A DNA stretch of 64,000 nucleotides, from contig DATNGG010000014.1 of assembly GCA_035605975.1 (NCBI GenBank), positions 1-64,000 of the forward strand, in the 5' to 3' direction. Of the stretch, positions 1-8,449 are shown in pieces. The notes under the pieces are model-generated. The model ran no database searches. It was not told the origin of the DNA and saw nothing but the letters and a program-made list of their open reading frames with translations. How positions within the stretch are numbered: position 1 is the first letter of the stretch; every line of letters starts with the position of its first letter. The stretch is from CAIKMD01 sp035605975 (GTDB lineage: Bacteria; Pseudomonadota; Alphaproteobacteria; ATCC43930; CGMCC-115725). The position numbers and the translations under genes were made by a program.

Positions 1-278
1 CCGATTTCCGCGCCGACCGCAAATGGCCGGAGTATCGGCAATGGTGCGACCGCCTCTATTTCGCCGTCGCCGAAGGCTTCCCGCTGGAGCTGATTCCCGA
101 GGAATGCGGGCTGATGCTGGCGGACGGATTCGGCGCGGCGATCCTGCGCGAGTCGCCGACCCAAAAACTCGATTCGGCGCGGCGGCGGGCCCTGCATCTG
201 CGCTTCGCGCGAACGGCCGGCGCAAGGTTGCTGCGGTTGACCGATCCGAGCGCTGGCGATCCCGAGACCTTTATCTGA
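1..278 (+). CDS. mmcB: MmcB family DNA repair protein, C-terminal part (5' end outside window)
   Basis: The reading frame is open from base 3 to a TGA at 276-278 and gives about 91 residues. It begins DFRADRKWPEYRQWCDRLYF and continues through FPLELIPEECGLMLADGFGA and a basic tail. I recognise this as the C-terminal half of the MmcB family, small nuclease-like proteins linked in alphaproteobacteria to DNA-damage repair. Acidic and basic residues such as the DFRADRKW segment are typical of the family. The N-terminus lies upstream of the window. It converges on hldE with only nine bases between the stop codons. The family call rests on memory of related sequences, so it is good but not certain. 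Confidence 0.75.
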   Translation, partial: DFRADRKWPEYRQWCDRLYFAVAEGFPLELIPEECGLMLADGFGAAILRESPTQKLDSARRRALHLRFARTAGARLLRLTDPSAGDPETFI

Positions 279-287
279 GGCTTGGGA

Positions 288-1745
288 TTAGCGGGCCGCG
301 CGCGCGATCGTCGCGGTGGTCGAGAAGCCAGGCACGATCGGCGCCAGCATGACGCGCCCGCCGTAGCTTTCGACGATCTCGGCGCCGACCACCTGGTCCA
401 GCCGGTAGTCCGCTCCTTTCACCAGCAGATCCGGCTTGATCTGCTTGATGAGCTCCACGGGCGTATCTTCATCGAAGACCACCACCGCATCCACGGCGGC
501 GAGCGAGGCGAGCACCGCGGCGCGCGCTTCCTCGTTTTGCACCGGCCGGTCGGGACCTTTTAGCCGCTTCACCGATGCGTCGCTGTTGATGCCGACGACG
601 AGCCGGTCGCAGGCCGCGTGCGCCTGGCCCAACAGCGCGACATGCCCCGGATGGAGCAGATCGAAACAGCCATTGGTGAAGCCGATCTTCAGGCCGTTGC
701 GCCGCCAGCGCGCAATCTGATCGAGCGCCAACGAAAGCGGCAACGTCTTGCGGTGCTCGATCGTATCGCGATTGAGCAGACCCGCTTCGAGCTCCGTCGG
801 CTCGACCACCGCGGTGCCGACCTTGCCGACGACGATGCCCGCCGCCGCATTCGCCAGCCGCGCCGCATCGGCGAGACTGGCGCCGGCGCCGAGCGCCGCC
901 GCCATCACGGCGACAACCGTGTCACCCGCGCCCGAGACGTCGAAGACCTCGCGCGCTTCGGCGGCGAGCTTCAGCGGCTCACCGTCCGGCTCGACCACCA
1001 GCATCCCGTCCTTGCCGCAGGAAACGAGCAGCGCGCCAAAACCATGCGCCGCGATCAGCGTTCGCGCCGCCGTCACCACCTCTTCATCCGTGCCGACCGG
1101 CAGCTTCGTCGCGGCTGAGAGCTCGGGCCGGTTCGGCTTCAGCACATCGGCGCCGCGGTAGATGCTGTAGTCATGGCCCTTGGGATCGACGACGACGATG
1201 CTGCCCGCGGCTTTGGCCGCAGCGACGATCTCGGCGGCAGTGCCGCCGCTCAGCACGCCTTTGGCGTAATCCGAGAGGATCGCGACTTTGTAATGCGGCA
1301 GCGCATCGGCGACCATCTTCACGAGGTCGACGCGCAACTCGGCGGGCAGGGGCGCGATATGTTCCTGGTCGGCGCGCAGCAATTGCTGCGTGCCTGCGAC
1401 ATAGCGCGTCTTCAACGTGGTAGTGCGGCCGCGCTCGGCAAGCACATGCGCTTCGGCGTTGCCCAGGCCCGCTACCATGCGCGCGACCTCGCGGCCGGCG
1501 GGATCGGTCCCTGTCACCGAAACAAAGCAGGTCGCAACGCCGAGCGCGTGAAGATTGCGCAACACGTTGCCGGCACCGCCCAGCGTGCGCTCTTCGCGCT
1601 CGATATGAAGCACGGGCACCGGCGCCTCGGGCGAAATCCGCTCGACGCGACCATAGATGTAGTGATCGAGCATCAGATCGCCGACACAGAGAATCTGCGT
1701 CTGTTTCAGACGTTCGACCAGCGGAATGAGGTCGGAAGGGCTCAC
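288..1745 (-). CDS. hldE: Bifunctional heptose-7-phosphate kinase / heptose-1-phosphate adenylyltransferase HldE
   Basis: This 485-residue cytoplasmic enzyme makes ADP-D-glycero-beta-D-manno-heptose for the LPS inner core. The N-terminal PfkB-type kinase (about residues 1-320) carries GGAGN at 56-60 and the signature SGAGDT near 273. The C-terminal nucleotidyltransferase (about 345-485) has FTNGCFDLLHPGH with the HPGH motif at 365-368. Length and domain order match the fused E. coli-type protein, so both activities should be present. The start is a GTG (complement of 1743-1745) with only a weak Shine-Dalgarno sequence. It lies 60 bases after the EAL-like gene on the same strand and may be cotranscribed with it. 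Confidence 0.95.
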   Translation of the reverse strand: MSPSDLIPLVERLKQTQILCVGDLMLDHYIYGRVERISPEAPVPVLHIEREERTLGGAGNVLRNLHALGVATCFVSVTGTDPAGREVARMVAGLGNAEAHVLAERGRTTTLKTRYVAGTQQLLRADQEHIAPLPAELRVDLVKMVADALPHYKVAILSDYAKGVLSGGTAAEIVAAAKAAGSIVVVDPKGHDYSIYRGADVLKPNRPELSAATKLPVGTDEEVVTAARTLIAAHGFGALLVSCGKDGMLVVEPDGEPLKLAAEAREVFDVSGAGDTVVAVMAAALGAGASLADAARLANAAAGIVVGKVGTAVVEPTELEAGLLNRDTIEHRKTLPLSLALDQIARWRRNGLKIGFTNGCFDLLHPGHVALLGQAHAACDRLVVGINSDASVKRLKGPDRPVQNEEARAAVLASLAAVDAVVVFDEDTPVELIKQIKPDLLVKGADYRLDQVVGAEIVESYGGRVMLAPIVPGFSTTATIARAAR

Positions 1746-1805
1746 TCGCCCGTCTTTAAGTCCGCGACCGGCGTCCTGGCAAGTAAAACCTGAAATGCGG
1801 AAGTG

Positions 1806-3089
1806 TTAACGGGCGCCGACCGCGGTCGCCGGGCTCGGCGGCGTGACCTTCCGCGGGGCGGCAGGGCTGCTGCCGGCCGAAAGCAGCCGGTCGATATGGC
1901 GGCCCTGGAACAGATGGACGCCACTCTCGTGACCGAAACGGACCGCATCGGCATTGTCGCAGCGTGCGATGATGACGCGCGCCTTGCCGGCCCGCTCGAT
2001 CGCCGCTTTCACCTCGGCGGCGCGTTCGGGGCGCGCCGGATCGCCGAGATCGGGCGACCAAAACACCTTGATGAGATCGATACCGAGTCGCTCGCGATCA
2101 ATATAGGGCAGCGTCAGCGCCGTCATGCCGTCGAGGCAGATGCGATAGCCGCGCTCGTGAACATAGTCGCGCGCGAAAATATAGGCGCCGATATCGTTGA
2201 AGATGTCGACCTTCTCCACCTCGATGATGATGCTGCCGCGCGTCCCCGAGCGCAGGCTTTGATCGAAAGCCTGGAACTCCGGCGACAGCAAGGTCGAGAT
2301 GTTGAGGTTGAGGCTGTAGGAATGAGCGAGCGCGCTGTCGTCGCTGCGCCGGAGCATCGTCAGCACGCGGCGGTCGAGCGTCTGCGTCAGATATTGGAAG
2401 AGCCAGCGGTCGGAGGCGATATCGCGCTTCGGCATCACCGCATCGCGAAGATCGGGGATCGAGACATAGACCTCGCGATAGATCGCCTTCGGCGCCTCGT
2501 TCGGAATGATCGCGCAGACTGCCTGACGACGGATCACATTGCTGAGATCCGCCCGGTCGAGAATCTTGACGAGCTCGGACAGCGCCGCCGGATTCATCGG
2601 CTGACGCGCGTCGCGCTGCGCGTCGCCGGCAATCGCCGCGAGCCGCTTCTGCCGGCGTTGCTCTTCGATATAGAGATTCTGCACGAAGCCGGCGAACTTC
2701 ACGTAGTCGCGCGCGAGGTCGTACCAGGTCGAGAAACCATCGGCCTGAATATCGTCGATCGCCGCGGCGAGCGGATCGTCGCCGAAGAGATAGCGCACCT
2801 TGTTCACCGCGCCGTCGACCGAGCTGACATCGGCATCCTTGCAGATGAAGACAATGTCGCCCTGCGCGAGCAGGAAGATCTGGCCTTCGAAATGCCGCAC
2901 CAGCGCTTCGAAGGTATTGGCGGCGATGCGAATCTGCTGCGCGCGCCGATTATCGGGACGCAGGCGTGAAAGATTGAGCACGACGGCGCGCCAGCCGAAG
3001 GGATGCTTCTCCAGCCGCGCGGTGAACTCGTGAAGCAAATGCTCCACGTTGGCGGTCTTTTCGGTGGCTGCCTGTGTCATTCTGCCCAT
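1806..3089 (-). CDS. Degenerate EAL-domain protein
   Basis: A protein of about 427 residues with no signal peptide or membrane segment. The C-terminal 230 residues look like an EAL (c-di-GMP phosphodiesterase) fold. Recognisable stretches are LNLNISTLL, IIIEVEKVDIFNDI, GYRICLDGMTAL, GIDLIKVFW and GVHLFQGRHID, which sit where active EAL proteins have their NLS, ITE, DDFG, KID and QGYLF elements. The diagnostic ExL and the paired metal-binding acidic residues are not visible, so it is probably inactive and may bind a ligand or a partner. The N-terminal half is unrecognised. The chosen start is ATG at 3087-3089; ATG at 3078-3080 and 3171-3173 are alternatives and none has a good Shine-Dalgarno. 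It follows regA on the same strand. Confidence 0.65.
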   Translation of the reverse strand: MGRMTQAATEKTANVEHLLHEFTARLEKHPFGWRAVVLNLSRLRPDNRRAQQIRIAANTFEALVRHFEGQIFLLAQGDIVFICKDADVSSVDGAVNKVRYLFGDDPLAAAIDDIQADGFSTWYDLARDYVKFAGFVQNLYIEEQRRQKRLAAIAGDAQRDARQPMNPAALSELVKILDRADLSNVIRRQAVCAIIPNEAPKAIYREVYVSIPDLRDAVMPKRDIASDRWLFQYLTQTLDRRVLTMLRRSDDSALAHSYSLNLNISTLLSPEFQAFDQSLRSGTRGSIIIEVEKVDIFNDIGAYIFARDYVHERGYRICLDGMTALTLPYIDRERLGIDLIKVFWSPDLGDPARPERAAEVKAAIERAGKARVIIARCDNADAVRFGHESGVHLFQGRHIDRLLSAGSSPAAPRKVTPPSPATAVGAR

Positions 3090-3217
3090 ATGCGAGCCGC
3101 GCGCGCGGGCAGCTCCTTGCGTTCGGTTAAAGCTAACGCAGGAGCTTTGGCGAAAGGTAAATGACAGTTGCATGTCGCAGCCGAAATTCTCGGGCGGCCG
3201 CGCCCGCGCGCTAAACC

Positions 3218-3231
3218 TTAACGCGCGTTAA
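3218..3231. promoter_or_regulatory. Perfect 14-bp palindrome at the regA stop codon
   Basis: TTAACGCGCGTTAA is a perfect palindrome and overlaps the regA stop codon (complement of 3228-3230). It is about 130 bases upstream of the EAL-like gene's start. Two TTAA half-sites separated by six bases resemble, but do not match, the CtrA spacing of seven. It could be an operator for the downstream gene or a chance event. No T-run follows, so it is not an evident terminator. Confidence 0.3.
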
Positions 3232-3824
3232 CTGCGCGGCGCGTGCTTGCCGAGGATGCGCTGCAGGGTGCGGCGATGCATCTTGAGGCGCCGCGCCGTT
3301 TCCGAGACGTTCCGGTCGCATTGCTCGAAGACGCGCTGGATATGCTCCCAGCGCACGCGATCGGCCGACATCGGATCCTCGGGCGGCGGCGGCAAGGCCG
3401 CATCCGTCGCCAAAAGAGCGCGTTCCACGGCGTCCGCATCGACCGGCTTCGGCAGATAGTCGACCGCACCGGCCTTCACCGCCGCCACGGCGGTCGCGAT
3501 GTTGCCATAGCCGGTCAGCATGACGATGCGTGCCGCCGGCCGCGTCTGCCGGATCACCTTCACGATCTCGAGCCCGCTGCCGTCGCCGAGGCGGAGATCG
3601 ACCACAGCAAAAGCGGGCGGCCGCTCGCCGGCGAGACGGGTGCCGCCGGCGACACTGTCCGCCGTCTGGACGACGAAGCCACACCGCTCCATCGCGCGGG
3701 CGAGACGCTGGCAGAGCGGCTCGTCGTCATCGACGATTAGCAAGGTGCGCTCGCTCTCGGGCTGGCCCGCTAGGGCAGCGGCCGCGGCGTTTTCCGAATT
3801 GACTCGATCCTGCTCGTCGTTCAT
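3228..3824 (-). CDS. regA: RegA/ActR/PrrA-type redox response regulator
   Basis: This 198-residue regulator has a receiver domain (residues about 26-145) with acidic pocket VDDD at 31-34, phospho-acceptor Asp76 in VVDLRLG, and the KP switch lysine in YLPKPVD. After a proline-rich linker (PPPPEDP) comes a short Fis-type helix-turn-helix (SETARRLKMHRRTLQRIL). This is exactly the RegA/PrrA/ActR layout. The partner is the adjacent kinase. The family globally controls respiration, carbon and nitrogen fixation and, where present, photosynthesis in response to redox state. It overlaps regB by four bases (ATGA), so regB-regA are translated together. The linker and HTH are strongly conserved, and the call is firm. 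Confidence 0.93.
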   Translation of the reverse strand: MNDEQDRVNSENAAAAALAGQPESERTLLIVDDDEPLCQRLARAMERCGFVVQTADSVAGGTRLAGERPPAFAVVDLRLGDGSGLEIVKVIRQTRPAARIVMLTGYGNIATAVAAVKAGAVDYLPKPVDADAVERALLATDAALPPPPEDPMSADRVRWEHIQRVFEQCDRNVSETARRLKMHRRTLQRILGKHAPRS

Positions 3825-5191
3825 TCGCCTGCCTCGCGCAGAAAAAGCCCCGGCTCAATCGCATCAAGCCGCTGACGCCGCCATTCGATCCCGATATGCG
3901 CCCCGCCATCCGACAGATTGTCGAAGGTCAGCTGCGCCCCGGTGCGCTCCAGCAAGGTTTGTGCGATGAAGATACCAAGACCCATATGCTGTGCCCCGAC
4001 CTGGGCATGATAGGACGCGCCAAGCTGGCGCGCCGAAATATAGGGCTCGCCGATGCGGGCGAGTACGCTTTGCGGAAAGCCCGGCCCGTCATCGGCGATA
4101 TCGACCGAAACTTTATCGGCGGTCCAGCTCGTCGTCACTTCGACCTCTTGCTGGGCGAAGTTGATCGCATTCTGGATGAGGTTGCCGATGCCGTGGATGA
4201 TCTCGGGACTGCGCCGCACCAGCGGCTCTTCGAGCGGCTTGCCGTCGGGACCGCGGCTCGCTTCGACCGCATATAGCACGGCGATCTCGGGGCTGAGATG
4301 CGGCTCGCCGGCGGCTTCGACCAGCGCCGAGAACGGCAGACGCTCGTAAGGCGATGCCGTCTCCGCATCGCGATGATGCGCAAGGTCCGCGAGGATGGTG
4401 CGACAGCGCTCGCTCTGGCTGAGCAACAGCTCAGCATCGGCGGCATGCGGCGAATCCGCCGGCAGGTCGCGCGCCAGCTCCTTCGCCACCACCGCGATCG
4501 TCGCCAGCGGCGAGCCGAGCTGATGCGCCGCGGCCGCGGCCAGACCGCCGACCGCCGAGACGCGCTGCTCGCGCGCCAACGCGAGCTGCGTCGCGGCATA
4601 GGCATCGCGCATCTTGCGCGCCTCGACCGCGACCGACCACGCATAACCCGAGATGAAAAGCGTCGAGCACACCAGCGCCGTCCAGAATCCCAGGACATAG
4701 ATCGGTGCTGGCTGGAAAGGCTGCAAGACGCGTTGCGGCAGCGGCAGATGCCAGATAGCCAGCACGCTGATTGCGATGACCGTCAGGGCCGAGAGACCGA
4801 TCACCGAGGAGCGCGAGAGGATCGTCGCCGACACGATCACCGGCGCCAGCATCAGAACGGCGAAAGGATTCTCGAGTCCGCCGGTCAGGAAGAGGAGGAT
4901 GCCGAGCTGGAGCGTGTCATAGGCGAGATAGGCCGCCGCCTCGCGGTCGCCCAGCCGCGCGGTCGGCAAGCGGCGCCGCGATGCGAGGATATTGAGCACT
5001 GCCGACGCCGCGATCACCACCATGGTGCTGGTCAGGGGCAGCTTGAAGCCGAAGCCGAAATGCACGACAAGCACCGTCGCCGCCTGACCGAGAACGGCGA
5101 TCCAGCGGATCAGAACCAGCCGCCGCAGACTAACCGAGACATCGGTCGGCGGCGGGGTATGCATCGTGTCGCTCGATAGGCTCATGGACAT
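3821..5191 (-). CDS. regB: RegB/PrrB/ActS-type redox-sensing histidine kinase
   Basis: A 456-residue inner-membrane histidine kinase. About six hydrophobic segments fill residues 25-190, followed by the H-box AAAHQLGSPLATI with His223 and a C-terminal HATPase domain (GIGNLIQNAINFA, DDGPGFP, GLGIFIAQTLLERTGA). Two RegB hallmarks are present. GGLENPF at 104-110 fits the quinone-binding motif GGxxNPF. Cys263 in SERCRTIL corresponds to the redox-active cysteine (Cys265 of Rhodobacter capsulatus RegB). Both known redox inputs therefore appear intact. It phosphorylates RegA, encoded immediately downstream with a four-base overlap. Confidence 0.94.
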   Translation of the reverse strand: MSMSLSSDTMHTPPPTDVSVSLRRLVLIRWIAVLGQAATVLVVHFGFGFKLPLTSTMVVIAASAVLNILASRRRLPTARLGDREAAAYLAYDTLQLGILLFLTGGLENPFAVLMLAPVIVSATILSRSSVIGLSALTVIAISVLAIWHLPLPQRVLQPFQPAPIYVLGFWTALVCSTLFISGYAWSVAVEARKMRDAYAATQLALAREQRVSAVGGLAAAAAHQLGSPLATIAVVAKELARDLPADSPHAADAELLLSQSERCRTILADLAHHRDAETASPYERLPFSALVEAAGEPHLSPEIAVLYAVEASRGPDGKPLEEPLVRRSPEIIHGIGNLIQNAINFAQQEVEVTTSWTADKVSVDIADDGPGFPQSVLARIGEPYISARQLGASYHAQVGAQHMGLGIFIAQTLLERTGAQLTFDNLSDGGAHIGIEWRRQRLDAIEPGLFLREAGE

Positions 5192-5270
5192 ATCCCGCCC
5201 GGCCCAGGCCAGGCGTCAGTCGCAATGACAGCGTAACTCTGGCAAGGCCAAGGCCGAGCTGGGCGGCCGG

Positions 5271-5780
5271 CTAAGGCAATTTCCAGCTCGTATAGCGCAG
5301 CTTGTCGATATCGACCGCCGTGCCATGGCCGCGCGCCGGTCCGCGCGGGAATTTATCCGCGCCGGCGACTCCACGCTCGCAATAAAGCTCGATCATGTTG
5401 CCCGACGGATCGCGGAAGAACATCAGCGCCTCGACGCCGCTGCGCGTCCAGAAATTCGAGCTCGGAATGCCGCAGCGCGCGAGCCACGCCTTCATCTGGA
5501 CCAACTCGTCGGGGCCGCAGAAGAACGCGAAATGCGGATATTCCGTGCTCGGCGCGAGAAAGGTGCAGCCGTCGCTGCCGATGCCGACATCGACGCCGCA
5601 AAGACGGAAGGAGGCGAAGGTCGGTGTCTCGACATGAAGCTCGCCGCCCAGCACCTTGCCGTAAAAGCGCTTGCCCTCCTCGAGATCGCGGCACGGCATG
5701 CTGACATGCGCGAAGGCGCGGAATTTCGGTGGGCCGGAAACGGCTTGGCCGCGCTCGATCTCGTCCGACATCATGCTCAT
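5271..5780 (-). CDS. VOC-family (glyoxalase/dioxygenase fold) protein
   Basis: A 169-residue cytoplasmic protein with the vicinal-oxygen-chelate fold. Visible features are an N-terminal AFAHVSMPCRDLEEGKRFY, the typical VOC opening with a potential metal His, and a second-half segment MFFRDPSGNMIELYCE whose final Glu is a usual metal ligand. The substrate cannot be told: the family includes glyoxalases, dioxygenases and resistance proteins. It sits alone between regB and cobT on the minus strand, with about 80 to 110 bases either side. The N-terminus offers several Met starts (MSMMSDE), and the first is used here. No link to cobalamin is shown beyond proximity. Confidence 0.8.
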   Translation of the reverse strand: MSMMSDEIERGQAVSGPPKFRAFAHVSMPCRDLEEGKRFYGKVLGGELHVETPTFASFRLCGVDVGIGSDGCTFLAPSTEYPHFAFFCGPDELVQMKAWLARCGIPSSNFWTRSGVEALMFFRDPSGNMIELYCERGVAGADKFPRGPARGHGTAVDIDKLRYTSWKLP

Positions 5781-5887
5781 GATGGTCTCCCTTCACCGGC
5801 GTGGAGGATGAGCCGTGAAATAGATGAACTTTTCGAAATGATGCGTCCGGCCTTATCGGGAGTCAAATTACCCGCCGCGCCGCCGCC

Positions 5888-6913
5888 TCATTCCTTGCCG
5901 CTGACGCCCGCCTCGGCGAAGGTGGCCATGCCGTTGTGGCAGGCGAGCGCCGCCTTGACGAGCGCGATGGCGAGCGTCGCGCCCGACGCTTCGCCGAGCC
6001 GCATGCCGAGATCGAGCAGCGGTGCCTTGCCCAGATGCTCGAGCAAACGGCGATGGCCGGGCTCGGCCGAGCGATGCGCGACCAAGCAATGATCAAGTGC
6101 GCGCGCCTCGACCGCGAAGAGGGCCGCCGCCGCCGCGCAGGTCGCATAGCCGTCGAGCAGAACCGGCACGCGGGCCATGCGCGCCGCGATCACCGCGCCG
6201 GCCATGGCCGCGAATTCGCGCCCGCCGAGGCGGCGCAGCAGATCGAGCCCATCCTTGGCTGCTTGTTTGTGGAGAGCAACGCCTTCCTCGACCACCGCGC
6301 GCTTGCGCTCAATGCCGCCGCTGTCGACCCCGGTGCCCGGTCCCACCCAATCCGCTGCCGCGCCGCCGAAGAGCGCTGCGCACAGCGCCGCCGCGGCGGT
6401 GGTATTGGCGATGCCCATTTCGCCGATGGCGAGAAGGTCGATGCCGGGCTCGACCGCCATCATGCCATAGGCCATCGCCGTCGCGCATTCCTCCTCGGTC
6501 ATCGCCGGCTCGCGGGTGAAATCCTCGGTCGCCTGATCGAGCGCCATCTCATAGACGCGCAAATCGGCATCGACCGCGCGGCAGAGCTGATTGATCGCGG
6601 CGCCGCCATCGACGAAGTTCTTCACCATCTGCGCCGTGACCGCGGCGGGATAGGCGGAGACGCCGCGGCTTGCGACGCCGTGATTACCGGCAAAGACCGC
6701 GCTGCGCGGATGGACGCATTGCGCCGGATGCCGCCCCTGCCAGCGCGCCGCCCAGGCGCTGATCTCCTCGAGCCGCCCGAGCGCGCCGGCGGGTTTGGTC
6801 AGCTGCGCTTCGCGCGTTGCCGCCGCCTCGTCCGCCTCGCGATCGGGGCCGGGAAGGCGCGCGAGAATCTCGCGCATTTCATCGAGCGTCGTTGGCGGGC
6901 GCTTTTCGGCCAT
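5888..6913 (-). CDS. cobT: Nicotinate-nucleotide--dimethylbenzimidazole phosphoribosyltransferase CobT
   Basis: A 341-residue cytosolic enzyme that makes alpha-ribazole 5'-phosphate from nicotinate mononucleotide and dimethylbenzimidazole, the lower ligand of cobalamin. Family marks are VFAGNHGVASRGVSAYP, the glycine-rich GEMGIANTTAAAAL, and the C-terminal segment LGEASGATLAI ending FAEAGVSGKE, where the catalytic glutamate is expected. Length is close to the Salmonella enzyme (about 356). It is divergent from cobS-cobC, whose products use its output, with about 110 bases between the starts. No riboswitch is seen in that gap. It is called CobU in the Pseudomonas denitrificans nomenclature. 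Confidence 0.95.
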   Translation of the reverse strand: MAEKRPPTTLDEMREILARLPGPDREADEAAATREAQLTKPAGALGRLEEISAWAARWQGRHPAQCVHPRSAVFAGNHGVASRGVSAYPAAVTAQMVKNFVDGGAAINQLCRAVDADLRVYEMALDQATEDFTREPAMTEEECATAMAYGMMAVEPGIDLLAIGEMGIANTTAAAALCAALFGGAAADWVGPGTGVDSGGIERKRAVVEEGVALHKQAAKDGLDLLRRLGGREFAAMAGAVIAARMARVPVLLDGYATCAAAAALFAVEARALDHCLVAHRSAEPGHRRLLEHLGKAPLLDLGMRLGEASGATLAIALVKAALACHNGMATFAEAGVSGKE

Positions 6914-7022
6914 CTACGGGTCTCCCAAGGAAGTTCATGGCGACTGTCCCCCATGGCCGCCGAGGCGCCAAGGGAAATCGCGGCGGTTGGCGGGCATTGC
7001 CGAGTTGGGTTACAACGGCGGC

Positions 7023-7796
7023 ATGAGCGCCTATCCGGAAAGCTGGCGCGCGGATTTGCTGGCCGCTGTCACCTTTCTGACGCGGCTGCCGCTTCATCGC
7101 GTGGCGCTCGATGAGCCTTTATCAGCGGATCTCGCCGCGGCGAGCTGGGCTTTTCCCGTGGCGGGCGTGGTCGTCGGCGCGATCGGCGCCGTCGGCTACG
7201 GCATCGCCCTCGCTGTCGGATTGCCGTTCCTCGCGGCGGCGCTCGTCGCCGTCGCCGCAACCGCGCTCGCAACGGGCGGGCTGCACGAGGACGGGCTGGC
7301 GGATACGCTCGACGGGCTGGGCGGCGGCGCGAGCCGCGACGAAAAGCTTGCCATCATGCGCGACAGCCGCACCGGCGTTTATGGCGTGCTGGCGCTCATC
7401 TTCAGCGTCGCGCTGCGTGCCTCGGCGCTCGCGCAGATCGGCTTCGGCTGGCGCGTCGCTGGCGCCTTGATCGCCGCACATGCGCTGGCGCGGGGTTTCC
7501 TCCCCGCCGCGATGCGCTTCCTCGATCCCGCGCGCAGCGACGGCCTCGGCGCCGGCGCCGGCCGTCCGGCGGCGCCGATGGTTCTTTGGGCGGGCCTCAT
7601 CGGCCTCGCCGTCGCGCTTGTTAGCGTCGGGCTCCGGCCGGGTCTTACGGCGCTCGTCGCGGCGCTGGCGGCGGCGGTGGCGATCGGCTGGCTGGCGGAG
7701 CGCCAGATCGGCGGCCAGACCGGCGATGTGCTGGGCGCGATCGAGCAGGCCGGCGAGGTGGCGGCTTTGCTCGCGATCGCGGCCTGGTCGCCATGA
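7023..7796 (+). CDS. cobS: Adenosylcobinamide-GDP ribazoletransferase (cobalamin synthase) CobS
   Basis: A 257-residue integral membrane protein that joins adenosylcobinamide-GDP to alpha-ribazole (phosphate), closing the nucleotide loop of cobalamin. It shows the family opening AVTFLTRLPL and the acidic catalytic motif GGLHEDGLADTLDGLGGG at about residues 84-101, with hydrophobic helices rich in Ala and Leu around it. The start is the ATG at 7023, which gives the expected MSAYPESWRADLLAAVTFLT N-terminus; longer upstream extensions are shadows of cobT. It overlaps cobC by four bases (ATGA). This CobS corresponds to CobV of P. denitrificans, not to the cobaltochelatase subunit of the same name. 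Confidence 0.93.
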   Translation: MSAYPESWRADLLAAVTFLTRLPLHRVALDEPLSADLAAASWAFPVAGVVVGAIGAVGYGIALAVGLPFLAAALVAVAATALATGGLHEDGLADTLDGLGGGASRDEKLAIMRDSRTGVYGVLALIFSVALRASALAQIGFGWRVAGALIAAHALARGFLPAAMRFLDPARSDGLGAGAGRPAAPMVLWAGLIGLAVALVSVGLRPGLTALVAALAAAVAIGWLAERQIGGQTGDVLGAIEQAGEVAALLAIAAWSP

Positions 7797-8437
7797 GCGA
7801 AGCGCCGACCACGCGCTGGTGGTGGGTGCGGCACGCGCCGGTCACGGCCAATCGCGGCTGCTGCTACGGCCAGATCGATTTCCCCTGCGAGGTCGGCGAC
7901 GCGGCGCTTTTCGTGAGCCTCGCCAAGCGCCTGCCGCACGGCGCGGCCTGGGTCGCGACGCCGCTCCAGCGCACGCAGATGACCGCCGCGGCGCTGGTCG
8001 CCGCCGGACTCGACGGGCCCGCCGCGATCCCCGGGCCGGGCGTCACCATCGAGGCCGCGCTGATCGAGCAGCATTTCGGCGAATGGCAGGGCATTCGCTA
8101 TGACGAGCTTGCGGCGCGGCGCGGCGAAGCCTGGCACCGCTTCTGGCTTGCGCCGGCGCATGAGACCCCGCCCGGCGGCGAAAGCTTCGTTGCGCTGATG
8201 GCGCGCGTCCATGCGGCGATCGACCGCCTCAACCGGCAATTCGCCGGCCGCGACATCCTCGCGGTGACCCATGGCGGCACGATTCGCGCCGCCTTGGCGC
8301 TGGCGCTCGATCTCTCGCCCGAGGCGGCGCTCGCCTTCGTCATCGACAATCTGTCGCTGACCCGCATCGATCACATCGCCGGGGCGGCTGTCGGCCAGGG
8401 CTGGCGCGTCGGCGCGGTCAATCAGCCGCCGCTCTGA
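7793..8437 (+). CDS. cobC: Histidine phosphatase, probable alpha-ribazole phosphatase
   Basis: A 214-residue phosphoglycerate-mutase-type phosphatase. The catalytic RHAP motif (WWWVRHAPV) is near the N-terminus. The middle segment LIEQHFGEWQGI contains the conserved Glu-Trp-x-Gly, and the second histidine is in THGGTIRAAL. Its place directly after cobS, with overlapping ATGA, points to dephosphorylation of alpha-ribazole phosphate or adenosylcobalamin phosphate in lower-ligand assembly. Substrate specificity inside this broad family cannot be read from sequence, so the role rests on the neighbourhood. Confidence 0.82.
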   Translation: MSEAPTTRWWWVRHAPVTANRGCCYGQIDFPCEVGDAALFVSLAKRLPHGAAWVATPLQRTQMTAAALVAAGLDGPAAIPGPGVTIEAALIEQHFGEWQGIRYDELAARRGEAWHRFWLAPAHETPPGGESFVALMARVHAAIDRLNRQFAGRDILAVTHGGTIRAALALALDLSPEAALAFVIDNLSLTRIDHIAGAAVGQGWRVGAVNQPPL

Positions 8438-8449
8438 GCGGCCGCGCCG

